From NCBI RefSeq assembly GCF_024171785.1, contig NZ_JAMTCK010000004.1, forward strand, positions 1 to 64,000: DNA of 64,000 bases, written 5' to 3'. The translations under genes and the position numbers were made by a program. Below the pieces are notes generated by a model that worked only from the letters and a program-made list of their open reading frames with translations, was not told the DNA's origin and searched no databases. This document shows positions 16,629 to 24,461 of this stretch, in pieces. This DNA is from Goodfellowiella coeruleoviolacea. Its GTDB lineage: Bacteria > Actinomycetota > Actinomycetes > Mycobacteriales > Pseudonocardiaceae. Each line of letters starts with the position of its first letter. The first letter of the stretch is position 1.

Positions 16629-17551
16629 CCGCCTACGCCGACGTCGAGGACCCGACCGCCGCCCTGAACGCGCCGGCCGAGGACCGGCCGGGCCGCCAGA
16701 CGACCAAGGAGCTGATCGAGGCCGCCGGCTGGAAGATCCAGGGCGTCAACTGGATCTACGAGAAGGTCACCGGCGAGAACCTGGTCGAGTCGCTGATCAA
16801 CCCGCTGCTCGGCGACTTCGAGAAGATCGACGCCAACGCCAACGCCTGGGACCAGGTGGCCAAGGCGCTGGACGCGGTGCGGCACAACGTGGGCGGCGGC
16901 GCCGAGCAGCTGGCCCAGCACTGGGAGGGCCCGGCGGCCACCAGCTTCCAGCAGCGCATGGGCACCATGTGGGTGGTGGCCATCGAGGCCGACTCGCAGG
17001 TCGCGCGGATCATCGGCAACAAGTTCCAGTCGATGGCCAACACCTGCCGCAAGGCCACGAAGATCGCGCTGTTCCTGCTGGACAAGCTGGTCACCAAGCT
17101 GGTCGAGGCGGCGATGACCTCCTGGATCCCGGTGGTCGGCTGGGGGCGCGCGGTGTGGATGGTCTACGACGCCGTGCAGATCGTGGACGCCATCCGCAAG
17201 ATCATCATTTCCATCCAGACCCTGATCGAGGGGGTCAAGGGGATGATCGACGGCATCAAGGCCATGGGCACCGCGCTGATGAAGCTCAAGGACGTGCGGG
17301 ACGTCAACGACGCGCTCGACGTGCTCGACGACTTCCAGGACGGCCAGCAGAAGTACAGCAACGGCGCGGCGGCGGCCAAGTCCGGGGCGTTCGGCGCGGC
17401 GCTGGGCGGCTACAGCCTGGGCAAGGCCGGCTCGGCCGCGTCCGGTCGCTACGGCGGCGGCAGCAGTGGTGGCAGCGGTGGCAGTGGTGGTGGCTCGGGC
17501 GGCGGTACGGGCAGCCCGGCGCCCGCTTCGTCAGGTGGAGGCCAGCAGTGA
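16625..17551 (+). CDS. WXG100-like protein with glycine-rich tail
   Basis: The 308-residue protein contains a WXG-type helical hairpin: AWDQVAKALDAVRHNV, then HWEGPAATSFQQRM (about 98-111), where WEG is the turn. A hydrophobic middle (about 137-220) includes TSWIPVVGWGRAVWMVYDAV and could be membrane-active. The C-terminus (about 255-308) is Gly/Ser-rich. This resembles long WXG effectors or scaffolds of Pseudonocardiaceae. GTG 16625 overlaps the preceding stop, and its own stop overlaps the next start. Function is inferred. Confidence 0.6.
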   Translation: MTAYADVEDPTAALNAPAEDRPGRQTTKELIEAAGWKIQGVNWIYEKVTGENLVESLINPLLGDFEKIDANANAWDQVAKALDAVRHNVGGGAEQLAQHWEGPAATSFQQRMGTMWVVAIEADSQVARIIGNKFQSMANTCRKATKIALFLLDKLVTKLVEAAMTSWIPVVGWGRAVWMVYDAVQIVDAIRKIIISIQTLIEGVKGMIDGIKAMGTALMKLKDVRDVNDALDVLDDFQDGQQKYSNGAAAAKSGAFGAALGGYSLGKAGSAASGRYGGGSSGGSGGSGGGSGGGTGSPAPASSGGGQQ

Positions 17552-17979
17552 CGTTTCCCTACGACAACGCCAAACTCCAGGCCCTGCTCGCCGACGTGGA
17601 CTCGGCACTGGCCAATGTGGACAGGACGGCGGCCGAGGCGAGCCAGGTCCAGTCCCGGTCCAGCGGACTGTCCGAAAAGGACATCGCGGAGATCGAGCGG
17701 GTGGCGCGCGGTCCGGGCGCGCCCAAGGAGCTGAAGGACCTGCAACGCCGGGTCGAGGCGGGCGAACTGTCCTGGTCGGACATTGCCGCCGGCCGGGTCC
17801 TGGACGACGCGGGCGTGCGCGACGCGTTCGCCACCGGCCTGCCCAACCTGCGCCGCGCCTACGTGGCCATCGAGGAGGGGCAGGACATCGACGAGATCAT
17901 CGAGTCCGGCCAGCCACGCCGAGGCAGGCCGTCCGGTGACGATGACGACGAGCCGCCGACCTTCCTGGAACGGGTGTAG
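17548..17979 (+). CDS. Acidic helical protein, third gene of the EspC/WXG module
   Basis: The 143-residue protein begins MTFPYDNAKLQALLADVDSA and is predicted helical and acidic (IEEGQDIDEIIESG). It ends with a charged, disordered tail (GRPSGDDDDEPPTFLERV). I do not recognise a named family. Its GTG start overlaps the WXG gene stop, so it is probably a partner, chaperone or antidote of that protein. The coupling is direct evidence of co-translation; the role is inference. Confidence 0.6.
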   Translation: MTFPYDNAKLQALLADVDSALANVDRTAAEASQVQSRSSGLSEKDIAEIERVARGPGAPKELKDLQRRVEAGELSWSDIAAGRVLDDAGVRDAFATGLPNLRRAYVAIEEGQDIDEIIESGQPRRGRPSGDDDDEPPTFLERV

Positions 17980-18021
17980 CCGGCCGTTCCCGTCCGGTCA
18001 GCCGGTCGGCCGCTGCCGCGG

Positions 18022-18597
18022 TCAGCCGGCCGGCAGCGAGCTGGCGGCGCCGCTGGCGTAGTGCCAGGTGCCGACGTTGCGCACCACGTCGAAGGCCAGG
18101 CCGGTGGCGAGCACCAGGCTGCGCAGCGGTTCGGGGGTGCCGGGGCGGACGCGCAGCACGTCCCGGCGCACCCGCCGGCCGTCGCGTCGGGCCAGCGCGC
18201 GGATGTCCAGCGCGGCCACGTCAGCGAGCAGGCAGATCCGCTGGCCGTGCGCGTCGAGCAGGGCGAACCGGTGGCCCGGCTCGGCCTGGATCGACCCCAG
18301 CGGCTCGCCGCGCGGCCCGAGCACGTGGGTGCGGGGTCGGCGCAGCGCGAACCCCTTGCGGATGCCCAGCACCTCCCGGCTGTCCGGCGTGCACACCCGC
18401 AGGTCGAACGGGGTGCGGCCGGACAGCCCGGTCAGCCGCACCGGGGCGAGCAGGCCGGGGCCGCGCCGCTCGGCCACCACCGCCACGGGGCGGTCCTGGC
18501 CGTCGTAGGCGGTGGCGCGGTAGCGGGTGCGCCACAGCAGGCTGCCGAACGACCAGGGCTGCTCAACGACCAGGGTGTCGGTGCTGGCGAGGCTCAC
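18022..18597 (-). CDS. LURP-one/scramblase-like protein
   Basis: The 191-residue protein is beta-rich, with GSLLWRTRYRATAYDGQDRPVA, LRVCTPDSREVLGIRKGFALRRPR and VLGPRGEPLGSIQ. This repeating pattern of 'property of the bound layer plus GxI' resembles the LURP-one-related/phospholipid scramblase fold (tubby-like barrel). Start GTG 18597 is chosen because the upstream frame is Arg-rich and unlike the domain. It is convergent with the EspC/WXG operon. Function unknown; the family assignment is tentative. Confidence 0.5.
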   Translation of the reverse strand: MSLASTDTLVVEQPWSFGSLLWRTRYRATAYDGQDRPVAVVAERRGPGLLAPVRLTGLSGRTPFDLRVCTPDSREVLGIRKGFALRRPRTHVLGPRGEPLGSIQAEPGHRFALLDAHGQRICLLADVAALDIRALARRDGRRVRRDVLRVRPGTPEPLRSLVLATGLAFDVVRNVGTWHYASGAASSLPAG

Positions 18598-18733
18598 GCC
18601 GGCCAGGGTATTCGCTGTCCCACACCGCCCGCCGGCAAACCGGCACAACGCCAGCGCGGCCAGTCCGGGGCGGGTGGCCCCGGCGCGCGACCGCGACTCA
18701 CCATCCACTGTGGACCAGATGCGTCGGCGGTGG

Positions 18734-19591
18734 TCACAGCGCGGCCAGCTTGTCCGGGTTGAGCACGGCGTTGATCTCGCGCACCCGGTGTCCGTCGGCG
18801 GCCACGTCGAAGGCGAACACCAGGAACGGCCGGCCCGCCGCGGTGATCAGCGCGCCAGGGCCGCCGTTGACCCGGCGGAGGGCCACCCCGAGGTCGGCCG
18901 GCCAGAACCCGGCCACGGCCACCAGGTAGTCGGCCACCTCGCGGCGGCCGCGCACCGGCTGCCTCGGCGTCTCCGACCTGCCGTCCGCGTCGGCCACCAG
19001 CACCACGTCCGGCGCCAGCACGTCCAGCAGCGCGGTGAGGTCGCCGCCCAGGGCAGCGGCCAGGAACCGCTCGGTGACCGCGCGATGCTCGGCCGCGTCG
19101 GTCCGGCGCCTCGGCCGCCGGGCCAGCACGTGCTGGCGGGCCCGGTAGGCGAGTTGCCGCACGGCCCGCTCGGTGCGCCCGGTCATCTCCGCGATCTCGG
19201 CGTGGCTGAACCCGAACGCCTCGTGCAGCACGAACACCGCGCGTTCGACCGGCGCCAGCGTCTCCAGCACCACCAGCAGGCCCATGGACACCGACTCGGC
19301 CAGCTCGGTGTCCTCGGCCAGGTCGTCCGGCGCGGTGACCAGCGGTTCGGGCAGCCACGGCCCCACGTACGCCTCCCGGCGCGCCTTCACCCGGCGCAAC
19401 TGGTCCACCGCCAGGTGGGTCACCAGCCGGAACAGGTAGCCGCGCGGCTCGGCCACCGCGTCCTGGTCGACCCGGCTCCACCGCAGCCACGCCTCCTGCA
19501 CCACGTCCTCGGCGTCGGCGCGGGTGCCCAGCATCCGGTACGCCGCCGCGAACAGCGCCGCCCGGTGCCGCTCGAACTCCGACCCGTCCAC
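18734..19591 (-). CDS. ECF41-type sigma factor (SigJ-like) with SnoaL domain
   Basis: The 285-residue protein has sigma region 2 (FAAAYRMLGTRADAEDVVQE and PRGYLFRLVTHLAVDQLRR) and region 4 (LAPVERAVFVLHEAFGFSHA, then ERAVRQLAYRARQ). An extra C-terminal SnoaL/NTF2-like domain (about 165-285) ends NPDKLAAL. The linker motif PWLPEPLV and the terminal NPDKL are features of ECF41, in which the C-terminal domain controls activity in place of an anti-sigma factor. Start GTG 19591 follows GGAGG. Divergent from a stand-alone SnoaL gene, its likely target. Confidence 0.88.
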   Translation of the reverse strand: MDGSEFERHRAALFAAAYRMLGTRADAEDVVQEAWLRWSRVDQDAVAEPRGYLFRLVTHLAVDQLRRVKARREAYVGPWLPEPLVTAPDDLAEDTELAESVSMGLLVVLETLAPVERAVFVLHEAFGFSHAEIAEMTGRTERAVRQLAYRARQHVLARRPRRRTDAAEHRAVTERFLAAALGGDLTALLDVLAPDVVLVADADGRSETPRQPVRGRREVADYLVAVAGFWPADLGVALRRVNGGPGALITAAGRPFLVFAFDVAADGHRVREINAVLNPDKLAAL

Positions 19592-19653
19592 GGGCACCTC
19601 CTTCCCGTCCTGCCCCGCGTTGCCGACAACCACGACGTTTCCCGGCCCGCCGA

Positions 19654-19667
19654 CGTCACGCGTGACG
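19654..19667. promoter_or_regulatory. 14-bp perfect palindrome between sigJ-like and SnoaL genes
   Basis: CGTCACGCGTGACG is self-complementary and lies 62 nt upstream of the divergent SnoaL-type start. GTCAC resembles the ECF41 -35 element core (TGTCAC), but no -10 CGTC is found at the standard spacing; the nearest is at 19684. It could be an operator or a sigma-factor site. Confidence 0.4.
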
Positions 19668-19728
19668 CGCCGGCCGCGCCATCCGTCGGGATGGCGAACA
19701 CGGACACGACCGCGAGGAGGACCCTGCC

Positions 19729-20127
19729 ATGACCCATTCGACCGCCGACGCGAACCGCCGCCTGGTGCTGGACCTGTTCGCGTGGTTCGCCGCGGGTGAC
19801 ATCGACGCCGCGTTCGCCCTGCTGCACCCGGAGTTCGTCTCGCACAACCCCCGGGTGGCGCACGACCCCTCGGCCACCAGCGGGGCCCAGGCGTTCGCCG
19901 ACTTCTTCCGCACCCCGGCCGGCGCGGCCCTGCTGGCGGCCGGCACCGACATCCGCCGGGTGATCGCCGACGACGAGCTGGTCGCCGTGCACAACCGGAT
20001 CGGCCTGCCCAGCGGTGACCTCGCGGCCGTGGACATCTTCCGGGTGCGCGACGGGCTGGTCGCCGAACACTGGGACGTGGTGCAGCCCGTCCCCGAGCAG
20101 CCCGCCAACCCCCACGGCATGTTCTGA
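19729..20127 (+). CDS. SnoaL/NTF2-like protein
   Basis: The 132-residue protein has the SnoaL pattern: LVLDLFAWFAAGDIDAAFALL, PEFVSHNP, then RVRDGLVAEHWDVVQPVPE. SnoaL-like folds include polyketide cyclases, isomerases and plain ligand-binding proteins. ECF41 sigma factors commonly sit beside genes for carboxymuconolactone decarboxylase, SnoaL or oxidoreductase proteins and activate them, which fits the divergent placement here. Start ATG 19729 with AGGAGG upstream. Catalytic role not provable. Confidence 0.8.
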   Translation: MTHSTADANRRLVLDLFAWFAAGDIDAAFALLHPEFVSHNPRVAHDPSATSGAQAFADFFRTPAGAALLAAGTDIRRVIADDELVAVHNRIGLPSGDLAAVDIFRVRDGLVAEHWDVVQPVPEQPANPHGMF

Positions 20128-20142
20128 CGGCCGGCGGGTCGG

Positions 20143-20757
20143 CTACGGGGTCCGGCCGGTGACCGCCACGATCCGGTCGAGCAGCGGGGCGTCGGCGGCG
20201 ACGGCCACCGGCGGACCCCACAACTCGGGCAGCGGAGCGTTCGGCACGAACTCGACCACGTGGTCGAGGCAGGCCCGCAGGGTGGGTTCGGGCAGGTCGA
20301 AGGGCTGGCCGGTGGCGGTGGCCAGGTCCCAGCCGTGCACGACCAGCTCGGTGAGCGCGATCCGGCCCCACAGCTCGTTGGCCAGTTCCAGCCCGGACAC
20401 GTCGGTGCTGCCCGCCCAGGCGGCGGGCTCGCCCCACGCCGTGCCGAGCGCCCGCACGTGCCGGTCCACACCGTTCCGCCAGTCCGGGCCGCGGTGCGCG
20501 GTGTCCGATGTGCCGTCGTTTTCCGGAAGATCACCGCTGTGTGCGAGATCACCGCCGGCCACGAGATCGCCGTCGTCCGGAAGGCCACCGCTGTCCCGTT
20601 GGGCGATCGCGGTGAACATCGTCGCCACCTGGTCGATGTGGTCGACGAGGTCGCCGACGCGGTACTCGGTGCACGGCGTGGGGGCGGTGAGCTGGTCCGC
20701 GGTGATCCCCGCCAGCAGGTCGGTCATCCGCTGGCAGGCCGGTTCCAGGTCGATCAC
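20143..20757 (-). CDS. TIGR03086-type DinB/mycothiol-dependent family protein
   Basis: The 204-residue protein begins VIDLEPACQRMTDLLAGITA and contains LTAPTPCTEYRVGDLVDHI (about 25-43), the first conserved motif of TIGR03086 metal-binding proteins. The second half has LWGRIALTELVVHGWDLATATGQP with the metal-type His. An acidic insert with GDL repeats (about 65-95) interrupts the region between motifs. Start GTG 20757 follows GAGGAG. Relatives include mycothiol-dependent isomerases; the actual reaction is unknown. Confidence 0.75.
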   Translation of the reverse strand: MIDLEPACQRMTDLLAGITADQLTAPTPCTEYRVGDLVDHIDQVATMFTAIAQRDSGGLPDDGDLVAGGDLAHSGDLPENDGTSDTAHRGPDWRNGVDRHVRALGTAWGEPAAWAGSTDVSGLELANELWGRIALTELVVHGWDLATATGQPFDLPEPTLRACLDHVVEFVPNAPLPELWGPPVAVAADAPLLDRIVAVTGRTP

Positions 20758-20864
20758 GGGGTCTCCTCGGGGTCGCCGGACGGGTTCTCGTTGGTGTGGA
20801 CCGGCGTCGGCCCCGTGATTCATCGGTCCGCCGAGACCACATCGAGGCCGGGCGTATGTTGCTT

Positions 20865-20877
20865 GTTAACAGTTAAC
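20865..20877. promoter_or_regulatory. GTTAAC-A-GTTAAC palindrome upstream of the DUF5829 gene
   Basis: Two GTTAAC half-sites flank a central A, giving a 13-bp palindrome in an AT-rich patch between the divergent TIGR03086 and DUF5829-type genes. It lies 30 nt upstream of the latter's start codon, where a repressor would overlap the promoter. Confidence 0.4.
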
Positions 20878-20906
20878 GGTTGATTTCCGCATTATGATCA
20901 CCGGCC

Positions 20907-21857
20907 ATGTTGTTTCGCCGGAAGTTACGGATGACCACGGTCCTCGCCGCGAGTCTCGCCGTCGCCCTCACCGGGGCGGTCGAGGCTGGCGCGGGGACGG
21001 CGTTGGCCGAGCAGAGCCAGACGCCGAGCACCAGCCAGTTGCTGTTCTTCAACCACGCCTACAGCGTGGTGGACCGCGAGACCGCCGATGCCATCGAGCA
21101 CTCGGACTACCTGCGGGACTTCGCCAACTTCGAGGTGCGCACCACCACCGGTGGCGGCATGACCTGGACCGGCCGCTACCTCAAGGGCCGCGAGACCTAC
21201 CTGGAGCTGTTCGGCGAGGGCGACCTGCCCGGCCAGGACGCCGAGTTCGGCTCCGCCGGACTGGGGGTCTCCACCGAGCACGTCGGCGACCTGGCCACGG
21301 TGACCCAGCGGCTGCGCGACCAGGGGATCGCCAACCCGTTCGAGTACCGGCAGACCCGCGACTTCGGCGACGGCGTGCCGGTGCCCTGGTTCGACACCAT
21401 CCGCACCACCGGCGACCAGTACGACGCCTTCGACCCGTGGGGGATGGAGTACTTCCCGGAGTACTTCGCCGACCCGCGCAGCAACACCGAGCCGGAGAGC
21501 TACCCCGGTGACGTCAGCCGGGAGCGCTACCTGCCCGACGACTACCAGAACCACCTGATGAAGGACATCACCGGCATCCGCATCGGGGTGACCGCGCGCG
21601 ACCTGGCCAACACCGTGCCGCTGCTGCGGGCCGGCGGGTACACCGTCGAGTTCACCGCGGACGGCGGCGTCCTCGCCTCCGGTGGCGGCACCCTGATCCG
21701 GTTCGACTCCGTGCCGCGCGACCAGGCGGGCCTCAAGCAGGTCACCTTCTCGCTCAACAAGCGCCAGCTCGCCGGGGAGGAGCACCGGATCGGCCGTTCC
21801 AGCCTGATGGTCGGCCCGGGCTACCAGGCCACCTGGCTGTTCGACCCGAGGGCGTGA
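20907..21857 (+). CDS. Secreted DUF5829-type protein
   Basis: The 316-residue protein has a signal peptide (RRK start, hydrophobic 10-25, cleavage near ALAEQ). The mature part reads LLFFNHAYSVVDRETADAIE and LRDFANFEVRTTTGGG, the pattern I associate with DUF5829, a glyoxalase-fold-like extracellular family. Later parts have GVSTEHVGDLATV and GRSSLMVGPGYQATWLF. Start ATG 20907. A strong terminator follows. Function is unknown; the fold resemblance suggests ligand binding or dioxygenase-like chemistry without obvious metal ligands. Confidence 0.65.
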   Translation: MLFRRKLRMTTVLAASLAVALTGAVEAGAGTALAEQSQTPSTSQLLFFNHAYSVVDRETADAIEHSDYLRDFANFEVRTTTGGGMTWTGRYLKGRETYLELFGEGDLPGQDAEFGSAGLGVSTEHVGDLATVTQRLRDQGIANPFEYRQTRDFGDGVPVPWFDTIRTTGDQYDAFDPWGMEYFPEYFADPRSNTEPESYPGDVSRERYLPDDYQNHLMKDITGIRIGVTARDLANTVPLLRAGGYTVEFTADGGVLASGGGTLIRFDSVPRDQAGLKQVTFSLNKRQLAGEEHRIGRSSLMVGPGYQATWLFDPRA

Positions 21858-21876
21858 CGCGCCAGCGCCAGCCCGG

Positions 21877-21914
21877 CGAAGCCCCCTCCTGCCGAGTCGC
21901 GGGAGGGGGCTTCG
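21877..21914 (+). terminator. Terminator after the DUF5829-type gene
   Basis: CGAAGCCCCCTCC (21877-21889) pairs perfectly with GGAGGGGGCTTCG (21902-21914), a 13-bp stem with a 12-nt loop, 20 nt after the stop codon. The downstream run TCATCGTGATC has few Ts, as usual here. Confidence 0.7.
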
Positions 21915-21964
21915 TCATCGTGATCGATTCGAACACCAGTTCGATGCGAGCTAGGCTGTCGGGC

Positions 21965-22264
21965 ATGGCACGACTCGGCGAACCCCGCATCGTCACCCGG
22001 CCCCGTTCGCACGGCCGGGCGCGCTACCGCGTGGACGGAACGGGCAACAGGGTGCTCGTCCTGCCCATGCGGTGCCCGAGCGGCCGGCACGTGCTGCCCA
22101 CCACCGGCTACCGGACCACCAGCCGCGACGGTGTGCTGCACGTCGAGTGCACCGCGTGCGCCACCGCGTCCAGCCCCGACCACGCCTGGCGACTCGATCT
22201 GGCGGGCGAGCTGCCACCCACCGCGGAGTTCGACGCCGAGCCGTACGCGTCCCCGCACCCATGA
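21965..22264 (+). CDS. Small CxxC-containing hypothetical protein
   Basis: The 99-residue protein contains PMRCPSGRHVLP and, about 25 residues later, HVECTACATA. The single Cys plus His and the CTAC pair could form a zinc-binding site. Start ATG 21965 is the first Met with coding-like third positions. It is separated from the preceding gene by a strong terminator, so it has its own promoter. No family recognised. Confidence 0.55.
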   Translation: MARLGEPRIVTRPRSHGRARYRVDGTGNRVLVLPMRCPSGRHVLPTTGYRTTSRDGVLHVECTACATASSPDHAWRLDLAGELPPTAEFDAEPYASPHP

Positions 22265-22473
22265 CCACGCCCCCGCAGCCCACCAGGCTGGCGCGCACGG
22301 GGTCGTTGCACCGTCGGGGCCCAGCGGTCGCGAACGTGGCCGCCGGCGCGCTGGGCGCTGAGCGCCGCGCCCCGGTGGGTGGTGTCTCGTCCAACCGAAG
22401 TTCGCGGTGGTGCATGCTGCTGAACCGCGATCCGCGAGGTAGCTCGAACGATCACGGTGTCGGCGGTCCAAGG

Positions 22474-23142
22474 CTAGTTTGCGGATTCAGGTCCTCGCCT
22501 GTTGTGCGGTGCGGGCCGGCGCGGTGCTTTGGGTGCGACGTGCTCTTCGATCGCGGCCGCGCCCGCCTCGTCTCCCTCTTCCCGCAGCCCGTTGATCACT
22601 CCGTCGATATCGGCTGCTGGGCGGTTCTGGCTGAGCTTGAACTTCGCCTCGATGCGTTTGATGGCCACTTCGACTCCCACAATGGCGCGCAGCTGACCAC
22701 TGATGAACTCAGGCGGCGCGTCATTGACTGACCAGGGATGCGGTCGTTGGGCTTCGTGCTTGTCGGTGAGGCGCCGCACCACATCGGCGAGCCAGTCAGG
22801 ATCGTGATGCACCGTGACGGTTCCGTACACGTGCGCCGTCATGTAGTTCCACGTGGGCACAACGCGGCCGTGCTCTGCCTTCGAGGCGTACCACGACGGT
22901 GTGATGTAGGAATCCGGTCCACGCACGATGACCAACGCGTCACCGATCACGGCCTGACGCCACTGATCGTTGTTGCGCGCCAGGTGCCCCAGGAGCCTGC
23001 CGCGCTCGTGGTCGTAGAAGAACGGCAGCATGGTCGCGACGAGGCCGTCCGCGGTCGCGGTCACCAGGTCAGCCGCGCCATGCGATGCCAGCAGCGTGTG
23101 AACGGCGTCGTCTTCCGCCGCGAAGTGACGAGGGACGTACAT
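22474..23142 (-). CDS. PaiB-like FMN-binding regulator/flavoprotein
   Basis: The 222-residue protein starts MYVPRHFAAEDDA and contains ATMLPFFYD, GHLARNNDQW, VIVRGPDSYITPSWY and VPTWNYMTAHVYG, the series diagnostic of PaiB (FMN-binding negative regulators of the split-barrel fold). ISGQLRAIVGVEVAIKRIEAKFKLSQNR is the conserved C-terminal region. In Bacillus PaiB lowers sporulation and protease gene expression; in actinobacteria the role is undefined. Third codon positions are less GC-rich than in neighbours. Start ATG 23142. Confidence 0.85.
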   Translation of the reverse strand: MYVPRHFAAEDDAVHTLLASHGAADLVTATADGLVATMLPFFYDHERGRLLGHLARNNDQWRQAVIGDALVIVRGPDSYITPSWYASKAEHGRVVPTWNYMTAHVYGTVTVHHDPDWLADVVRRLTDKHEAQRPHPWSVNDAPPEFISGQLRAIVGVEVAIKRIEAKFKLSQNRPAADIDGVINGLREEGDEAGAAAIEEHVAPKAPRRPAPHNRRGPESAN

Positions 23143-23203
23143 GCAATGTTCCCATCAGGTGAGAAGCGGCTCTCCGCACATGTTCGCAGCACAATGTGGC
23201 ATC

Positions 23204-23416
23204 TCAGAATGGCCAGTTCACCGGAACCCTGAGATGCCACTTCGCTCGCACGAGTTGCTGCGCGCCCGCACGGAGGCGGCCGCGGCCCACGGGGTCCCCG
23301 AGGACGACTAGTCCACTTCGGATGGTGGCGTCAGCGGGGTCCGTCCTGCCCAGGGACAGGCCGAGGGTGAACGCGCCGAGCGGGAGCAGGACCAGCAGCC
23401 GGGTGCGGACGGTCAT
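23204..23416 (-). CDS. Small secreted or membrane protein, coupled gene
   Basis: The 70-residue product starts MTVRTRLLVLLPLGAFTLGL, a single hydrophobic segment after a basic start, followed by a basic tail. Its ATG overlaps the TGA of the upstream gene (ATGA, 23413-23416), which is the main evidence that it is real. No family recognised. It closes a coupled three-gene set (24317 to 23204). Confidence 0.45.
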   Translation of the reverse strand: MTVRTRLLVLLPLGAFTLGLSLGRTDPADATIRSGLVVLGDPVGRGRLRAGAQQLVRAKWHLRVPVNWPF

Positions 23417-24069
23417 GGCAACCACTGGGTTCTCGGGGCCCGCCGCTCCGTGGCCGGGCCGTACCGCTCCAGCAGTTCCGCCCAGGTCAGGGGTTCCTCA
23501 ACCGTGATCCGGACATCGGCGAACCGACGGCGTTCAGCGGAGTGCAGGTGCATCAGGCCGTCGGGCTTGCACAGCCAGACCGTGCCGTCGATGTCGTAGA
23601 CGCCCCAACTGGGTCGCATCTCGGGTTCCGGATCGCCCGGCGCCCACGTGCGCAGGCGCGGCCACTTCGCGCGTCGCTCCGCGGCCAGCCTGATCCGGGC
23701 GCGTCGCTCCGCCTCGGCAGGTGGCATGCCGCCGGCGATCCGCCGGTCCGCCAGCTGGCGCCAGCGCCCAACGGCGGCGAGCGCCTTGGCCATCGGCTCA
23801 GCCATCCCGCCCACGAGTTCACCGGTCCGCTGGCGAGCGCCGGACAACCAGTCGCACAGGTTGACGACCGGCGAGCACTGCTGGGTCACGGGCGACTCCG
23901 CGCGGGCGCGGTCGCACAGTGCGGCGCCCAAACCCATCAGGCGCCGGCCGAGCCGGCGCATCTCGTCCACAGTGGGCGGTTGTCGAGTCGTCATCCGGTC
24001 ACCGAACTCGGCGAGTTCGGCGGTCTTCTGCACGATGTGCCGGTGCAGCTCGATGTCGTCGGGGGTCAT
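23413..24069 (-). CDS. Uncharacterised 218-residue protein, coupled gene
   Basis: The protein starts MTPDDIELHRHIVQKTAELAE. The N-terminal two-thirds is helical (RRLGRRLMGLGAALCDRARAE; PAEAERRARIRLAAERRAKW). The C-terminal part is beta-like, with SWGVYDIDGTVWLCKPDGLM and PLTWAELLERYGPA. I recognise no family. The start overlaps the preceding stop (ATGA at 24066-24069), and its stop overlaps the next start. It belongs to the group of small accessory genes divergent from the XRE-DUF397 pair. Confidence 0.6.
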   Translation of the reverse strand: MTPDDIELHRHIVQKTAELAEFGDRMTTRQPPTVDEMRRLGRRLMGLGAALCDRARAESPVTQQCSPVVNLCDWLSGARQRTGELVGGMAEPMAKALAAVGRWRQLADRRIAGGMPPAEAERRARIRLAAERRAKWPRLRTWAPGDPEPEMRPSWGVYDIDGTVWLCKPDGLMHLHSAERRRFADVRITVEEPLTWAELLERYGPATERRAPRTQWLP

Positions 24070-24317
24070 CCCGGTGCTCCCTCCCGCTCGCGGGTGTCGG
24101 GGTCGCCGATCTTGTCGTCCGTGGCCGAGAAGCAGTACGGGCAGACGTTGGCCGAGGGGCTGTCGACGCGCGTGGTCATGCTGGCGCTCAACACCTTCGT
24201 GCAGACGGCGTCGAGGTAGCCCTGGCTGTCCGGTGTGGATCGTTCGGTCAACACGGCGTGCTCCCTGCCGTCCTTGGCGAAGGACAGCCACAGGTAGTCC
24301 ACAGTGGAATCTGTCAT
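24066..24317 (-). CDS. Small CPYC-motif protein, coupled gene
   Basis: The 83-residue protein begins MTDSTVDYLWLSFAKDGREH and has CTKVLSASM then NVCPYCFSATDDKIG near the C-terminus. CxxC suggests zinc binding or redox activity. Start ATG 24317 is preferred over the adjacent GTG because AGGTGA is better spaced. Its stop overlaps the next gene's start. Function unknown. Confidence 0.55.
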   Translation of the reverse strand: MTDSTVDYLWLSFAKDGREHAVLTERSTPDSQGYLDAVCTKVLSASMTTRVDSPSANVCPYCFSATDDKIGDPDTREREGAPG

Positions 24318-24392
24318 CACGTCACCTGTTGCGGTGCGGGGCGCCGAACCGCGCGAACACGGGCGCCCGTGGGGGGATTCCCGCTGCCGGGC

Positions 24393-24431
24393 GGGAGAAG
24401 GAGAAGGAGAAGAAGGAGAAGGAGAAGGGGA
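24393..24431. repeat. 39-nt pure purine tract (GAGAAG repeat)
   Basis: The plus strand carries an uninterrupted run of G and A made of GAGAAG/GAAGGA units, between two minus-strand genes (stop at 24462, start at 24317). Purine mirror tracts can form triplex or act as slippage sites. In transcripts of the minus genes it is a polypyrimidine leader. Confidence 0.7.
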
Positions 24432-24461
24432 CGGGTCACCGGTCGGGTAAGGGTTGCCAGG

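Noticed and set aside
16275-17979. Complete type VII secretion locus
   Set aside because: No EccB, EccC, EccD or MycP gene is present within the window; only substrate-like genes are seen.
22072-22731. 219-codon plus-strand frame between the small CxxC gene and paiB
   Set aside because: It is out of frame with the CxxC protein, overlaps paiB in antisense and has shadow-like composition.
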